Of a stretch of 64,000 bases of DNA, positions 44,467 to 52,998 are shown piece after piece. This stretch comes from Aldehydirespirator sp965248735 (GTDB lineage Bacteria; Actinomycetota; Acidimicrobiia; Acidimicrobiales; Aldehydirespiratoraceae). The stretch spans positions 2,976,001 through 3,040,000 of the forward strand of contig OZ252146.1 in NCBI GenBank assembly GCA_965248735.1, written 5' to 3'. How positions within the stretch are numbered: the first letter of the stretch is position 1; each line of letters opens with the position of its first letter. A model generated the notes under the pieces. The model made no database searches and had not been told where the DNA came from. It worked only from the letters and a program-made list of their open reading frames with translations. A program made the translations under genes and the position numbers.

Positions 44467-44496
44467 TTGGATATAGTCTAGAATAGGTGCTATAGT
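44467..44496 (+). promoter_or_regulatory. Promoter upstream of fur-katG
   Basis: TTGGAT (44467-44472) and TATAGT (44491-44496) are 18 bases apart. The region 44452-44505 is very AT-rich and includes TCTAGA and AATAGG stretches that could be a Fur-type binding site. The operator call is inferred. Confidence 0.5.
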
Positions 44497-44537
44497 GGCT
44501 ACACACTTCAGGACGCCGAGTGGATCGAGGACGCCGA

Positions 44538-44978
44538 GTGATCGAGGACGCCGAGCAGCTGTTGAGACAGCACGAGATAAGAGTGACTGCTCAGCGGCTG
44601 GCCGTGTTGAACGCCGTGTCAGCCCGTCCGCATGCCACTGCCGATGATCTCGCCGACGATGTGCGCACCAGCATCGGGACGGTGTCTCGGCAAGCGGTGT
44701 TCGACGCCCTGGGCGTGCTGGCCGACAAAGGTCTGATTCGGCGCATTCAACCGGCGCGGTCCGCGGCCCGTTACGAGGACCGGGTCGACGACAACCATCA
44801 CCATCTGGTCTGTCGCGACTGTGGCCGCATGGTCGATGTCGACTGCGCGGCGGGTTATCGCCCGTGCCTGGACGTCGACGACGACTACGGCTTCCACATC
44901 GACGAGGCCGAGGTCATCTACTGGGGTTTCTGCCCCGCCTGCCAGAAAGCATCCGCCCCTGCCGGCCACAATCAATGA
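44538..44978 (+). CDS. Fur-family regulator (FurA-like)
   Basis: This 146-residue Fur-family protein has a winged helix (RVTAQRLAVLNAVSARPHATADDLADDV, SRQAVFDALGVLADKGLIRRI) and the metal site with DNHHHLVCRDCGRMVDVDCA, ending in FCPACQK. The second CPAC pair is the structural zinc site. It sits 40 bases before katG, as in mycobacterial furA-katG, so it should repress katG and sense iron or peroxide. GTG at 44520 and 44538 are both possible. The region around them is a direct repeat (GAGGACGCCGAGTG), so the true start is uncertain. Confidence 0.9.
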   Translation: MIEDAEQLLRQHEIRVTAQRLAVLNAVSARPHATADDLADDVRTSIGTVSRQAVFDALGVLADKGLIRRIQPARSAARYEDRVDDNHHHLVCRDCGRMVDVDCAAGYRPCLDVDDDYGFHIDEAEVIYWGFCPACQKASAPAGHNQ

Positions 44979-45018
44979 GATCGACACCATCAGCCCACCG
45001 AACAGCCAAGGAGCAGTC

Positions 45019-47241
45019 ATGACCATCGAAGACAACGCCCCTATCGAAGCAGCCGCGCCGGCCGCCAGATGCCCCGTGTTGCATGAGGCGCCCGCTGCGA
45101 TGGGCTCGCTGGCGAACCAGCACTGGTGGCCCGAACAGTTGAATCTGAGGCCTCTGAACAAGAACTCGCCGCTGATCGATCCCATGGGCGACTCCTTCGA
45201 CTACGCGGAGGAGTTCAACAGCCTCGACCTCGCCGCGGTGAAGGCCGACATCGAAGAGGCGATCACGACCTCGCAGGACTGGTGGCCGGCCGACTACGGC
45301 CATTACGGGCCGCTGATGATCCGGATGGCGTGGCACAGCGCCGGCACCTACCGCATCCATGACGGGCGGGGCGGTGGCGGCTCGGGCACGCATCGCTTCG
45401 CTCCGCTCAACAGCTGGCCCGACAACGCCAACCTCGACAAGGCCCGCCGGGTGCTGTGGCCGGTCAAGCAGAAGTACGGCCGCAAGATCTCATGGGCCGA
45501 TCTGATGATCCTCGCCGGGAACGTCGCGCTGGAGTCGATGGGCTTCGAGACATTCGGCTTCGGCGGCGGCCGCACCGACGTGTGGGAGCCCGAGGAGGAC
45601 ATCTACTGGGGGCCCGAGACCGGATGGCTCGACGATGAGCGCTACAGCGGCGACCGGGAGCTCGCCGACCCGCTCGGCGCGGTGCAGATGGGCCTCATCT
45701 ATGTGAACCCCGAGGGGCCGAACGGGCAGCCCGACCCGCTCGCGGCGGCACGGGACATCCGGGAGACATTCGCCCGCATGGCCATGGACGACACCGAGAC
45801 GGTCGCGCTGATCGCCGGAGGGCACACCTTCGGAAAGACCCACGGCGCCGCCGACGGGGACCAGTACGCCGGCCCCGAGCCCGAGGGCGCCAGCTTGGAG
45901 GAGCAGGGCCTCGGTTGGACGAGCACCTTCGGCAGCGGCAAGGCCGGCGACGCCATCACCAGCGGGCTCGAGGGCGCATGGACACCCACCCCGGTGACGT
46001 GGGACAACACGTTCTTCGAGACCCTGTTCGGCTACGACTGGGAGCTGTCGAAGAGCCCCGCGGGTGCGTGGCAGTGGATTCCCACCGATCCCGCCGCGGC
46101 CGGCACCGTGCCCGATCCTCACGATCCGTCGAAGCGGCACACCCCCGTGATGTTGACCACGGACCTCTCGCTTCGCATGGACCCCGTCTACGAGCCGATC
46201 TCGCGGCGCTTCCTGGAGAACCCCGACGAGTTCGCCGACGCCTTCGCCAGGGCGTGGTTCAAGCTTGTCCATCGCGATATGGGGCCGGTGGCGCGGTATC
46301 TGGGTCCGGAGGTCCCCGACGAGCAGCTGATCTGGCAGGATCCCGTGCCCGCCGTCGACCATGAACTGGTCGACGACTCCGACATTGCCGCTCTCAAGGC
46401 CGGGATCCTCGACTCCGGGCTCTCTGCTTCCGGGCTGGTCTCGGCCGCATGGGCATCGGCGTCGACGTTCCGCGACAGCGACATGCGCGGCGGGGCCAAC
46501 GGCGCCCGCATCCGGCTCGCCCCCCAGATCCACTGGGAGGCCAACGATCCCTTTGAGCTGTCGGCCGTGCTGGCGGCCCTCGAACAGGTCCAGGCAGAGT
46601 TCAACCGCTCCCAGAGTGGTGCAAAGAGGGTGTCGCTCGCGGATCTGATCGTTCTGGGCGGGTGCGCCGCCGTCGAGGAGGCGGCCCGCAACGCCGGCTG
46701 CGATGTTGCGGTTCCGTTCTCGCCGGGACGCACCGACGCCTCGCTGGAACAGACCGACGTCGAGTCGTTCGCGGTGCTCGAACCGACCGCCGACGGGTTC
46801 CGCAACTACTGGCGGGCCGGTGACAAGCGCCGACCCGAGACGGTGCTGGTGGACCGGGCGAGCCTGCTGATGTTGACGGCGCCGGAGATGACGGTGCTCA
46901 TCGGCGGTCTTCGTGCCCTGGGCGCCAACTCCGCCGGATCGTCGCTGGGTGTGCTCACCGACCGTGCCGGCACCCTGACCAACGACTTCTTCGTGAACCT
47001 GCTCGACATGGGCACGCGGTGGCGGGTGTCGGAGACCGAGCACGTCTACGAGGGCCGCGACCGCGAGACCGGCGCCCTCAAGTGGACAGCCACCGCAGCC
47101 GACCTCGTGTTCGGCTCGAATTCCCAGCTGCGGGCCATCGCCGAGGTCTACGGGTCAGACGACGCGCAGGAGAAGTTCGTACAGGACTTCGTGGCGGCGT
47201 GGCACAAGGTCATGAACCTCGACCGGTTCGACCTGGCCTGA
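45019..47241 (+). CDS. katG: Catalase-peroxidase
   Basis: This 740-residue bifunctional heme enzyme degrades peroxide, and its length equals that of M. tuberculosis KatG. The distal MIRMAWHSAGTYR holds the Arg-Trp-His set, and MGLIYVNPEGPNG gives the tyrosine of the Met-Tyr-Trp crosslink. The proximal histidine is in IAGGHTFGKTHGA, and the C-terminal half repeats the fold (GAKRVSLADLIVLGG). The ATG at 45019 follows an AAGGAG ribosome site. The gene is in the same direction as the fur gene and is coupled to it. Confidence 0.97.
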   Translation: MTIEDNAPIEAAAPAARCPVLHEAPAAMGSLANQHWWPEQLNLRPLNKNSPLIDPMGDSFDYAEEFNSLDLAAVKADIEEAITTSQDWWPADYGHYGPLMIRMAWHSAGTYRIHDGRGGGGSGTHRFAPLNSWPDNANLDKARRVLWPVKQKYGRKISWADLMILAGNVALESMGFETFGFGGGRTDVWEPEEDIYWGPETGWLDDERYSGDRELADPLGAVQMGLIYVNPEGPNGQPDPLAAARDIRETFARMAMDDTETVALIAGGHTFGKTHGAADGDQYAGPEPEGASLEEQGLGWTSTFGSGKAGDAITSGLEGAWTPTPVTWDNTFFETLFGYDWELSKSPAGAWQWIPTDPAAAGTVPDPHDPSKRHTPVMLTTDLSLRMDPVYEPISRRFLENPDEFADAFARAWFKLVHRDMGPVARYLGPEVPDEQLIWQDPVPAVDHELVDDSDIAALKAGILDSGLSASGLVSAAWASASTFRDSDMRGGANGARIRLAPQIHWEANDPFELSAVLAALEQVQAEFNRSQSGAKRVSLADLIVLGGCAAVEEAARNAGCDVAVPFSPGRTDASLEQTDVESFAVLEPTADGFRNYWRAGDKRRPETVLVDRASLLMLTAPEMTVLIGGLRALGANSAGSSLGVLTDRAGTLTNDFFVNLLDMGTRWRVSETEHVYEGRDRETGALKWTATAADLVFGSNSQLRAIAEVYGSDDAQEKFVQDFVAAWHKVMNLDRFDLA

Positions 47242-47339
47242 GCAGGAGTGGCCGCGGTGCGGCCCGCGTTCATCTCCAGGTCGAAGCGAACCCCCACACC
47301 AGGCAGGAGCGCGCCCCCGCAAACCTGCCGATCAGTCAG

Positions 47340-48042
47340 CTGTTCGAGCCGGTCCATTCGGCGCGGGGCAGCTGCTTGTCCTTGTCGACGAATGGCAGTG
47401 TGTCCACGGTCGCCTCGTGTGGGGTTCCATCGCGGTCATGCAACTGGACGGTCTTGGCGAACCAGTCGTCGCCCGGCAGGGGCCGGTCGAAGCGCACGTA
47501 GCCGACTCCCGTGTCCAGCGTGGGCGACCATGTTCCGATCGTCATGTGCCCGACCGGGCCGTTGTCGAAGTGGACCTGCATGCCGGCGTGCGGTGCAGCG
47601 GTGGCACAAACCAGGCCGAACAGGAGCTGGCTGCGTTCGCCTTGACATACCAGAAGCGGTCCTGCGCGAGGCGCATGACCACACCGTCCATCAGAACAGT
47701 GCCGTCCTCGCTGCAGGCGATGCCGTAGCGGACCCGCCCCACGGCGAGCGTCTCGGCTCTGCACGCCAGGACTCTCTCGAGCAGCCCGGCCGCGTCGGGG
47801 CCGACGATCTCGAGCGGCTTCTCGGGGACGTCGTACAACATCACGCCGCGGCGCAGCTTCCAATAGTTGGGAACGGGGTCCTCGTGAGGGGTCGTCTTGA
47901 GGGGGTACAGGCGGTCGCAGTACACACCGAACACCGTCTGATCGGTCACATACCGGTCAGCGAAGGGCGAGCGGCCGAGCCGATACGTACTCAGCCGGAT
48001 CGTGTCGAACGAATCGATGTAGAAGTGTCTGTCCCCTGCCAC
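47340..48042 (-). pseudogene. GcvT/DmdA-like aminomethyltransferase-family gene, broken
   Basis: The N-terminal part (about 140 residues) reads IRLSTYRLGRSPFADRYV, TVFGVYCDRLYPL, YWKLRRGVMLYDVPEKPLEI and VRYGIACSEDGTVLMDGVV. It then runs out of frame near 47640. A C-terminal part (GMQVHFDNGPVGHMTIGTWS, PTLDTGVGYVRFDRPLPGDD, WFAKTVQL) is in another frame down to 47340. About half of the usual 370-residue protein is missing between them. The family includes T proteins and DMSP demethylase. The cause is a deletion plus frameshift, so it should be inactive. It lies between katG and the aminotransferase. Confidence 0.78.
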
Positions 48043-48145
48043 CTGTTGCCTCAAAATGCCGGGCGAGCGGAGCGCTGAGGGTAGCAGCGAGGGACGGCCC
48101 CGAGCGGTCGGGTTATACCATTGCACCGCCCGGAGGAGAGCACCC

Positions 48146-49171
48146 ATGACCCACAAGCCCGATCCGTTCACTGTGCCCTTCGGGACCATCCTGTGCGACT
48201 GGATGACGACGGCCCAGGCCGACGGCGGCCCGTTCGTCTACGACGGCTCGCCCGAGCCGTACGGCGACTTCACGATCAGCCCCGCCGCGCACGTGCTGCA
48301 CTACGGAAGCGCCATCTTCGAGGGGCTGAAGGCTCACCGCCAAACCGACGGATCGCTGGCCATCTTCCGCCTCGACCGCCATGTCGCTCGCATGGCCACC
48401 AGCGCCGCCCTTCTGCGGCTGCCCGAGATCGACCCCGTCACGCTGCGCCAGATGATCATCGACGCAGTCGAGGCCAACGCCGGGGAGGTTCCCGACCCGC
48501 CCGGGTCGCTGTACATCCGCCCGACGCTGATCGGCACGGAGGCCGACATCGGCGCGGCGGCCCGCCCGACCCGCTCCGCGCTGCTGTATGTCGTGAACTC
48601 CCCCGTGGGCGACTACTTCAAAGGCGGGATTCGGCCGCTCACGCTGCTGGTGGAGACGTCGCTGCCACGTACCGTGCCCCAGTTCGGGATGGTGAAGTGC
48701 GGCGCGAACTACGCGATGGCCTTGGGCGCCACGCTGGACGCGATGGCCGCCAACGAGGCAGTCGATCAGATGCTGTTCGCCACCGGCGGCGACATCACCG
48801 AAACCGGAGCCTCGAACTTCTTCCTCGCCGACGACGAACGGGTCGTCACCCGCCATCTCGACGAAACGTTCCTACACGGCATCACCCGCGACTCGGTGAT
48901 TCAACTTGCCCGGCGACTCGGCTACGAAGTGCAGGAACGTTCAATTCACCCCGACGAGCTTTCGGACTGGTCCGAGCAGGGCGAGGCGTTCCTGTCGGGC
49001 ACCGGAGCCGGTCTGGCACCGGTGGGCACCGTCCTCTACGCAGGCAACACACTCACGATCGGTGACGGACAACCGGGCCCCAACACCATGCGGCTACGGC
49101 AAGCGCTCACCGACATCCAACTGGGCGCGGCGCCAGACCCCTTCGGCTGGCGCACACCGGTGCGCAGCTAG
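48146..49171 (+). CDS. ilvE: Branched-chain-amino-acid aminotransferase
   Basis: This 341-residue class IV aminotransferase transfers amino groups from Leu, Ile and Val with PLP. HVLHYGSAIFEGLKAHR holds conserved N-terminal residues. The PLP lysine is in MVKCGANYAMAL (about residue 190), and GDITETGASNFFLADDE and FLSGTGAGLAPVGTVLY are diagnostic. The ATG at 48146 follows a GGAGGAG ribosome site. The frame back to 48056 is not needed. Confidence 0.94.
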   Translation: MTHKPDPFTVPFGTILCDWMTTAQADGGPFVYDGSPEPYGDFTISPAAHVLHYGSAIFEGLKAHRQTDGSLAIFRLDRHVARMATSAALLRLPEIDPVTLRQMIIDAVEANAGEVPDPPGSLYIRPTLIGTEADIGAAARPTRSALLYVVNSPVGDYFKGGIRPLTLLVETSLPRTVPQFGMVKCGANYAMALGATLDAMAANEAVDQMLFATGGDITETGASNFFLADDERVVTRHLDETFLHGITRDSVIQLARRLGYEVQERSIHPDELSDWSEQGEAFLSGTGAGLAPVGTVLYAGNTLTIGDGQPGPNTMRLRQALTDIQLGAAPDPFGWRTPVRS

Positions 49172-49190
49172 ACCGACACCATCGGGCGAT

Positions 49191-49244
49191 GTGAATTCGG
49201 CCCGCAGGGCCGCCGACCGCACACTGCAGGCCGAGCAGCCCTGA
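49191..49244 (+). pseudogene. Tail of a lost ribbon-helix-helix antitoxin
   Basis: Reads ARRAADRTLQAEQP and a TGA in frame, and matches the end of RHH remnants at 51.35 and 52.93 kb (DRTLQVEQP, DRTLGAEQA). Only the last helix is left. The remaining 100 bases to 49350 show nothing. Confidence 0.5.
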
Positions 49245-49350
49245 CTCAGCTCACGGCCTCGGGACCTCCGCCACCCAACCTGCCAACAGGAGAACCCGCC
49301 ACACCTCACCCGCGCCGACCTAAACCCCTCGCCGCGGCGAGAATCCGCCG

Positions 49351-50313
49351 TTAGCAGCCGTTCAACGCCCGGTCGAGCGCGGCCATCTCGTCGCGGTGCC
49401 AGCGCCGGGAGATGTCGGACTGGGGGACGAAGCTGGACGAGCCGTGGAACGCGCCCGGGTACACGTGCAGCTCGCAGGGCACCTCGGCCCCGAGCAACGC
49501 CTGGGCGTAGGCGATGTCCTCGTCGAGGAACATGTCGAGGCTGCCGACGGTGATGATGGCCGGCGGAAGCCCGCCGAGATCGGTGGCCCTGGCCGGAGCG
49601 GCGTAGTACGGGACGTCGTCGGCGCCGTTGCTGCCGTCGAGATAGGCGGACCACCCCGCCATGTTGGCGTCCCGGTTCCACACTCGGTTGTCGTCGATCA
49701 TGAAGCTGGAGGGCGTGTCGTTGCGGTCGTCGAGCATCGGGAACGTCAGCAGCTGGAAGCAGGGGCTGACCTGCTTGCGATCGCGCGCCAGCAAGGCGAG
49801 TCCTGCGGCGAGGCCTCCGCCCGCGCTGGCACCGCCGACGGCGATGCGGGCCGTGTCCAGGCCGAACGCCTCGGCGTGATCGAAGAACCACACCAGGCCG
49901 CAGTAGCAGTCCTCCAGCGGGGCCGGATACGGGGACTCGGGCGCCAGGCGGTAGTCGACGGACGCCACCACCACGTTGAGGTCCGAGGCGATTGCCGCGC
50001 AGCTGGCGTCGTTCATGTCGACGCTTCCCAGGACCATGCCGCCGCCGTGGATCCAGTAGAGGCCGGGGCTGCGGTCTCGTCGCTGCTTGGGCCGGTAGAC
50101 GCGCACAAGCACCTCATGGCCGTCGACGGCCTCGGCGTGATGGTCGGCGATCTCGATCGAGTCGGGAACTTCGGGGGCGGGCAGGTGAGCCATGAGCTCG
50201 TCGAGCGTTGCTCGCGCCGCGGGCAAGTCTGAGAGGTCGAGCAGATCGCCGGGAAGCATCTCCAGCACCGCGAGGTGGTCGGCGTCGAGGTGATCGTCGA
50301 AGTTGATGCTCAT
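49351..50313 (-). CDS. Alpha/beta-hydrolase of the hormone-sensitive lipase family
   Basis: This 320-residue esterase has YWIHGGGMVLGS (the HGGG oxyanion hole), DYRLAPESPYPAPLEDCYCG, the nucleophile serine in GGASAGGGLAAGLAL and a C-terminal histidine in YPGAFHGSSSF. It hydrolyses small esters. The start (ATG at 50313) is sharp. It stands alone and the substrate is unknown. Confidence 0.92.
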   Translation of the reverse strand: MSINFDDHLDADHLAVLEMLPGDLLDLSDLPAARATLDELMAHLPAPEVPDSIEIADHHAEAVDGHEVLVRVYRPKQRRDRSPGLYWIHGGGMVLGSVDMNDASCAAIASDLNVVVASVDYRLAPESPYPAPLEDCYCGLVWFFDHAEAFGLDTARIAVGGASAGGGLAAGLALLARDRKQVSPCFQLLTFPMLDDRNDTPSSFMIDDNRVWNRDANMAGWSAYLDGSNGADDVPYYAAPARATDLGGLPPAIITVGSLDMFLDEDIAYAQALLGAEVPCELHVYPGAFHGSSSFVPQSDISRRWHRDEMAALDRALNGC

Positions 50314-50340
50314 GTCCCTACCTTCTCACCGACGTCGGCG

Positions 50341-50439
50341 TCACGCTCGGAGCGGATCCGCTTCGACGATCGCGGTTACTGTCTTGCGGCCGAGCCCGGA
50401 CGCCTCCGCGATCTGTCGCAGCGACACAAGCGGGAGCAC
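50341..50439 (-). pseudogene. Helix-turn-helix remnant
   Basis: About 30 residues, SLRQIAEASGLGRKTVTAIV with a short end, look like the HTH of a Cro/MarR-type regulator, but nothing else of a protein is left. A GTG at 50439 starts the fragment. Low certainty. Confidence 0.3.
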
Positions 50440-50515
50440 AGATCACCGATGCCGTCATGATGGGCTTTCCTGAGGCTCGGGAGGCAGGGACGCCTAGTGT
50501 CGGAGATCGGTGGCC

Positions 50516-51052
50516 ATGATGCGACTCTGCGGCGTGTTGATTACCGCGGCTGCGATCGCGCTCGTCGGGATCGCCGCGACTCCGCGTACAGCTCATGCCT
50601 GCAGCTGCATCGACCTCGAGCTGTCTGAGTACGCCGACGACATCACTGTCGCTTTCGTTGGGCGTCAGTTGGAGCGGGTGGTGCACGACTGGGTCGACGA
50701 CAACGGCACTGCGCTGTTGTTCCGTGTCGAACGGGTGTACAAGGGCGAGGCCGGCCCCCTCATCGAGGTCCGCACCCACGCCCAGGGCCCCGCCTGCGGG
50801 ATAGACCTCGGCGGCATGGGCGCGGTCGGCATCGCCGCCAGGACGTGGCGGGGCGACCTGTCCGTCAATCTGTGCGGCTCGATGGTCACGGCGGCCGAGC
50901 TCCAAGACGTCTTCGGCGAGGGCCACCCGCCCGACGACTCGATCCGCCTCCCGGACTCGGGCGACGATCAGAGCCTGCTCGCGTTCCTGCTCATCGCAGG
51001 TGCCGCCGTGGTTCTCGCGGCCGGCGCAGTCGCATGGCGCCGACGACGGTAG
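50516..51052 (+). CDS. Secreted protein with CSC motif, signal peptide and sortase-like anchor
   Basis: This 178-residue protein has a signal peptide (CGVLITAAAIALVGIA) ending near AHA, followed by CSCIDLELSEY, a CxC start seen in TIMP-like netrin domains. The C-terminus has LPDSGDDQ, a hydrophobic helix (LLAFLLIAGAAVVLAAGAVA) and an RRRR tail, the three-part layout of a sortase signal with LPxSG in place of LPxTG. So it is probably anchored to the cell wall and exposed. Function unknown. The GTG at 50510 is an alternative start. Confidence 0.72.
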   Translation: MMRLCGVLITAAAIALVGIAATPRTAHACSCIDLELSEYADDITVAFVGRQLERVVHDWVDDNGTALLFRVERVYKGEAGPLIEVRTHAQGPACGIDLGGMGAVGIAARTWRGDLSVNLCGSMVTAAELQDVFGEGHPPDDSIRLPDSGDDQSLLAFLLIAGAAVVLAAGAVAWRRRR

Positions 51053-51100
51053 AACTGCTCGCGAGGCGCTCCAAACGGCAACAGATCTAGTCCCTCAGGC

Positions 51101-51240
51101 GCGATCAGCAGACCGGGCAACGGGCCATCGGCCGGGTCGGGAAAGGCGATCGTTCCCACCAACTCCAGACCAGCGGCGGTGTACGCCACCTCTGCTGTCT
51201 CCACTAGGCGTCCCTCTCGTCGCCGGTCCTGCGCGCCGCA
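51101..51240 (-). repeat. 140-bp duplication of the 5' end of the dienelactone hydrolase gene
   Basis: Matches 53615-53754 at all but two positions I can find. It holds the hydrolase N-terminus (VETAEVAYTAAGLELVGTIA) to the first third and then stops. The rest of the gene is absent. It lies between the secreted protein and the PIN module. The rest of 51053-51481 holds an RHH tail remnant and the promoter of the PIN module. Confidence 0.85.
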
Positions 51241-51334
51241 GCCTTCATCCGGGGCGCCCGAGGCAACGGGTGCCGGTCGCAACGAACCGTACCGGCGCAC
51301 TGGCAGCGGAGGGCCAACAGCCGTGAAAGGCACG

Positions 51335-51395
51335 AACTCCATAGTCTTGGGTCCGCCGAGCCGTCGACCGCACACTCCAAGTCGAGCAGCCCTGA
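51335..51395 (+). pseudogene. Tail of a ribbon-helix-helix antitoxin, broken by a stop
   Basis: In frame the sequence reads ARTP, TAG, SWVRRAVDRTLQVEQP and TGA. This is the C-terminal helix of a CopG-like protein. The TAG stands where a serine codon (TCG) is expected. Related tails lie at 49.2 and 52.9 kb. Confidence 0.55.
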
Positions 51396-51468
51396 CGCCA
51401 GGGCAATCCCCTACATCGGGAGAGTCCTCATGGCTGAAGCGGCGCTAGCGGTTCTTGGGCATCCAAGC

Positions 51469-51474
51469 TAGAAT
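51469..51474 (+). promoter_or_regulatory. Leaderless -10 element and dyad before the PIN module
   Basis: TAGAAT ends 7 bases before the ATG at 51482. Just upstream CTTGG and CCAAG (51454-51467) form an inverted repeat with a 4-base spacer. This is a fair candidate for autoregulation of the module. Confidence 0.45.
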
Positions 51475-51481
51475 GTAGGAT

Positions 51482-52243
51482 ATGAGCGAAGATCATCTGA
51501 GATTCCGTCTCGACGGCGAGGTGACGATCCAGACGCTCTCTGACGCGTTCGCCAACTTCTCGCAAGTGCTCGATGCGTTGAGAGAGAGCCATAGCGCGGA
51601 AGTCCGCTGGGTGCTAGCCGGGCTCGACTACGGAAGCGCCTCCGCGACGGCTCGGGCCGTCCCGTTGGACGAAGAGGCCGAACAGCGGATTCCAGCCATG
51701 TACGACAACTACATCGATGCAGCCCAGCGGGTACAGGACGGCGACGCCGACCGCGAGTTTCCCCTGCATCGGCAGATGTACGAGCTGATGGCCCTCGCTG
51801 ACGAGACCCATCCGATCACGATCCAAACCGACGGGAAGCAGGTAGTCGTCAACGCTCCCATAGCTCCCTTGACGCCCTCGGCAGCCGAACGGCCGAAGGA
51901 GGATCCGACGTCGCTCGGGACAGTGCGGGGCCGAGTCGAGACGCTGTCTCGACGCAAGAACCTCAGCTTCAACCTCTACGAACTCACTAGCGACACGGCT
52001 GTCAAGTGCTACATGGACTGGGACCTCGAGGACAGGATGCGCGACGTGTGGGGACACATTGCCGATGTGACCGGCACCGTGCGCCGAGACGCCAAGACTG
52101 ACAGGCCGGTATGGATCCGGCGAGTCACGAAGGTGGATCCCGTGGGCGAGGGAGACCCCGACGGCTACCTCCGGGCCCGAGGAGCGCTCCAGAGGACGGA
52201 GCCGGCTGAGGTGCTGGTCAGACGCATGAGAGATGAGGGCTAG
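51482..52243 (+). CDS. Uncharacterised protein upstream of a PIN-domain toxin
   Basis: This 253-residue protein does not match any family that I recognise. It begins with MSEDHLRFRLDGEVTIQTLSDAF and has a mixed alpha/beta pattern. The C-terminal half (SLGTVRGRVETLSRRKNLSF, CYMDWDLEDRMRDV, WGHIADVTGTVRRDA) looks like a small beta-rich domain. It overlaps the PIN gene by 11 bases, so it is the natural antitoxin or partner. It is much longer than ordinary VapB antitoxins (about 80 residues). No signal peptide is seen. Confidence 0.75.
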   Translation: MSEDHLRFRLDGEVTIQTLSDAFANFSQVLDALRESHSAEVRWVLAGLDYGSASATARAVPLDEEAEQRIPAMYDNYIDAAQRVQDGDADREFPLHRQMYELMALADETHPITIQTDGKQVVVNAPIAPLTPSAAERPKEDPTSLGTVRGRVETLSRRKNLSFNLYELTSDTAVKCYMDWDLEDRMRDVWGHIADVTGTVRRDAKTDRPVWIRRVTKVDPVGEGDPDGYLRARGALQRTEPAEVLVRRMRDEG

Positions 52244-52727
52244 ACCGATTCGGGTATACCTCGACTCGAACGTCCTCATCGCCTATGTCGCCGATGAGGA
52301 GGGCCGCGCTGGCGTCGTCCAGTCGGTGCTGGAGGATGCCCGGGAAGAAAAGATCGATCTGATCACCTCCGTCCTGTCGATCACGGAGGTTGCCTATATT
52401 TCCACCGGTCAGGCCGGCGGCGACCTAGTGGGCAGCCAAGATGCCATCGATCAGCTCTGGGTTCCCGCATCACCGATCACCGTCGTGGACGTCTCGGCCA
52501 GGGTCGCTCTGGAGGCACGGGCAATCATTCGCCATTCGAAGAGGCACGGAACGAGGGCGGTCAAACCCGCCGACGCAATCCACTTGGCGTCTGCATCGAT
52601 CCAGCAGTGTGACCGCCTCTTCACATATGAGAGCGAGTCAACGCGCAGCAAGTGGGAGGAACTGATCCACGTCAGGGTCGCTGAACCCTTCCTCGACGAG
52701 CCCCGACTCGACATCGGGGGGACTTGA
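52233..52727 (+). CDS. PIN-domain ribonuclease (VapC-like toxin)
   Basis: This 164-residue PIN-domain protein has the N-terminal acid in VYLDSNVLIAYV, a glutamate in TEVAYIS, and a later acidic set in KPADAIHLASA with the FTYES end. These are the usual metal-binding acids of VapC-like RNases. The ATG at 52233 lies inside the end of the upstream gene and gives the family start. It would cleave RNA unless held by its partner. Confidence 0.88.
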   Translation: MRARPIRVYLDSNVLIAYVADEEGRAGVVQSVLEDAREEKIDLITSVLSITEVAYISTGQAGGDLVGSQDAIDQLWVPASPITVVDVSARVALEARAIIRHSKRHGTRAVKPADAIHLASASIQQCDRLFTYESESTRSKWEELIHVRVAEPFLDEPRLDIGGT

Positions 52728-52788
52728 ACTCCCGAATCTCCCGTCCTCCAGCGGCACTAGCGTACTGCGCTAACGGAATGACCCCCGA
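52713..52788 (-). other. tRNA-like remnant
   Basis: On the minus strand TCGGGGG can pair with CCCCCGA at the other end, and a GTTCAAGTC stretch resembles a T-loop (TTCRANY). But the T-stem would need more bases than are left, and no CCA end or clear anticodon arm is present. It could be a decayed tRNA or the half-site left by an integrated element. It overlaps the PIN stop and the RHH start. Confidence 0.3.
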
Positions 52789-52963
52789 AGAGGAGCACGA
52801 GTTCTACGGCAGGCCCGAGAACCAGGTACCCCAAGGACCGGGACGGCGCCGCAAGCAGCGAATGACCGATCCCGTGCCGGTGCGGTTTCCGCCCGAAATG
52901 CTCGAACGGGCTAAGGCGGCCGCTGACACGGACGACCGCACTCTCGGGGCCGAGCAGGCCTGA
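52778..52963 (+). pseudogene. Ribbon-helix-helix antitoxin, interrupted
   Basis: The open frame reads MTPEEEHEFYGRPEN, then DPVPVRFPPEMLERAKAAA, a strand and first helix of a CopG-like RHH protein. It goes on with DTDDRTLGAEQA and stops at TGA (52961). In the same frame after the stop STSIRPLIEDMT and TAG (53000) complete a second helix. The stretch DRTLGAEQA matches the RHH tails at 49.2 and 51.35 kb. A deletion across the GACCGCAC repeat followed by a stop would give this shape. It may still make a short protein. Confidence 0.6.
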
Positions 52964-52998
52964 TCCACGTCGATCAGGCCGCTCATCGAGGACATGAC

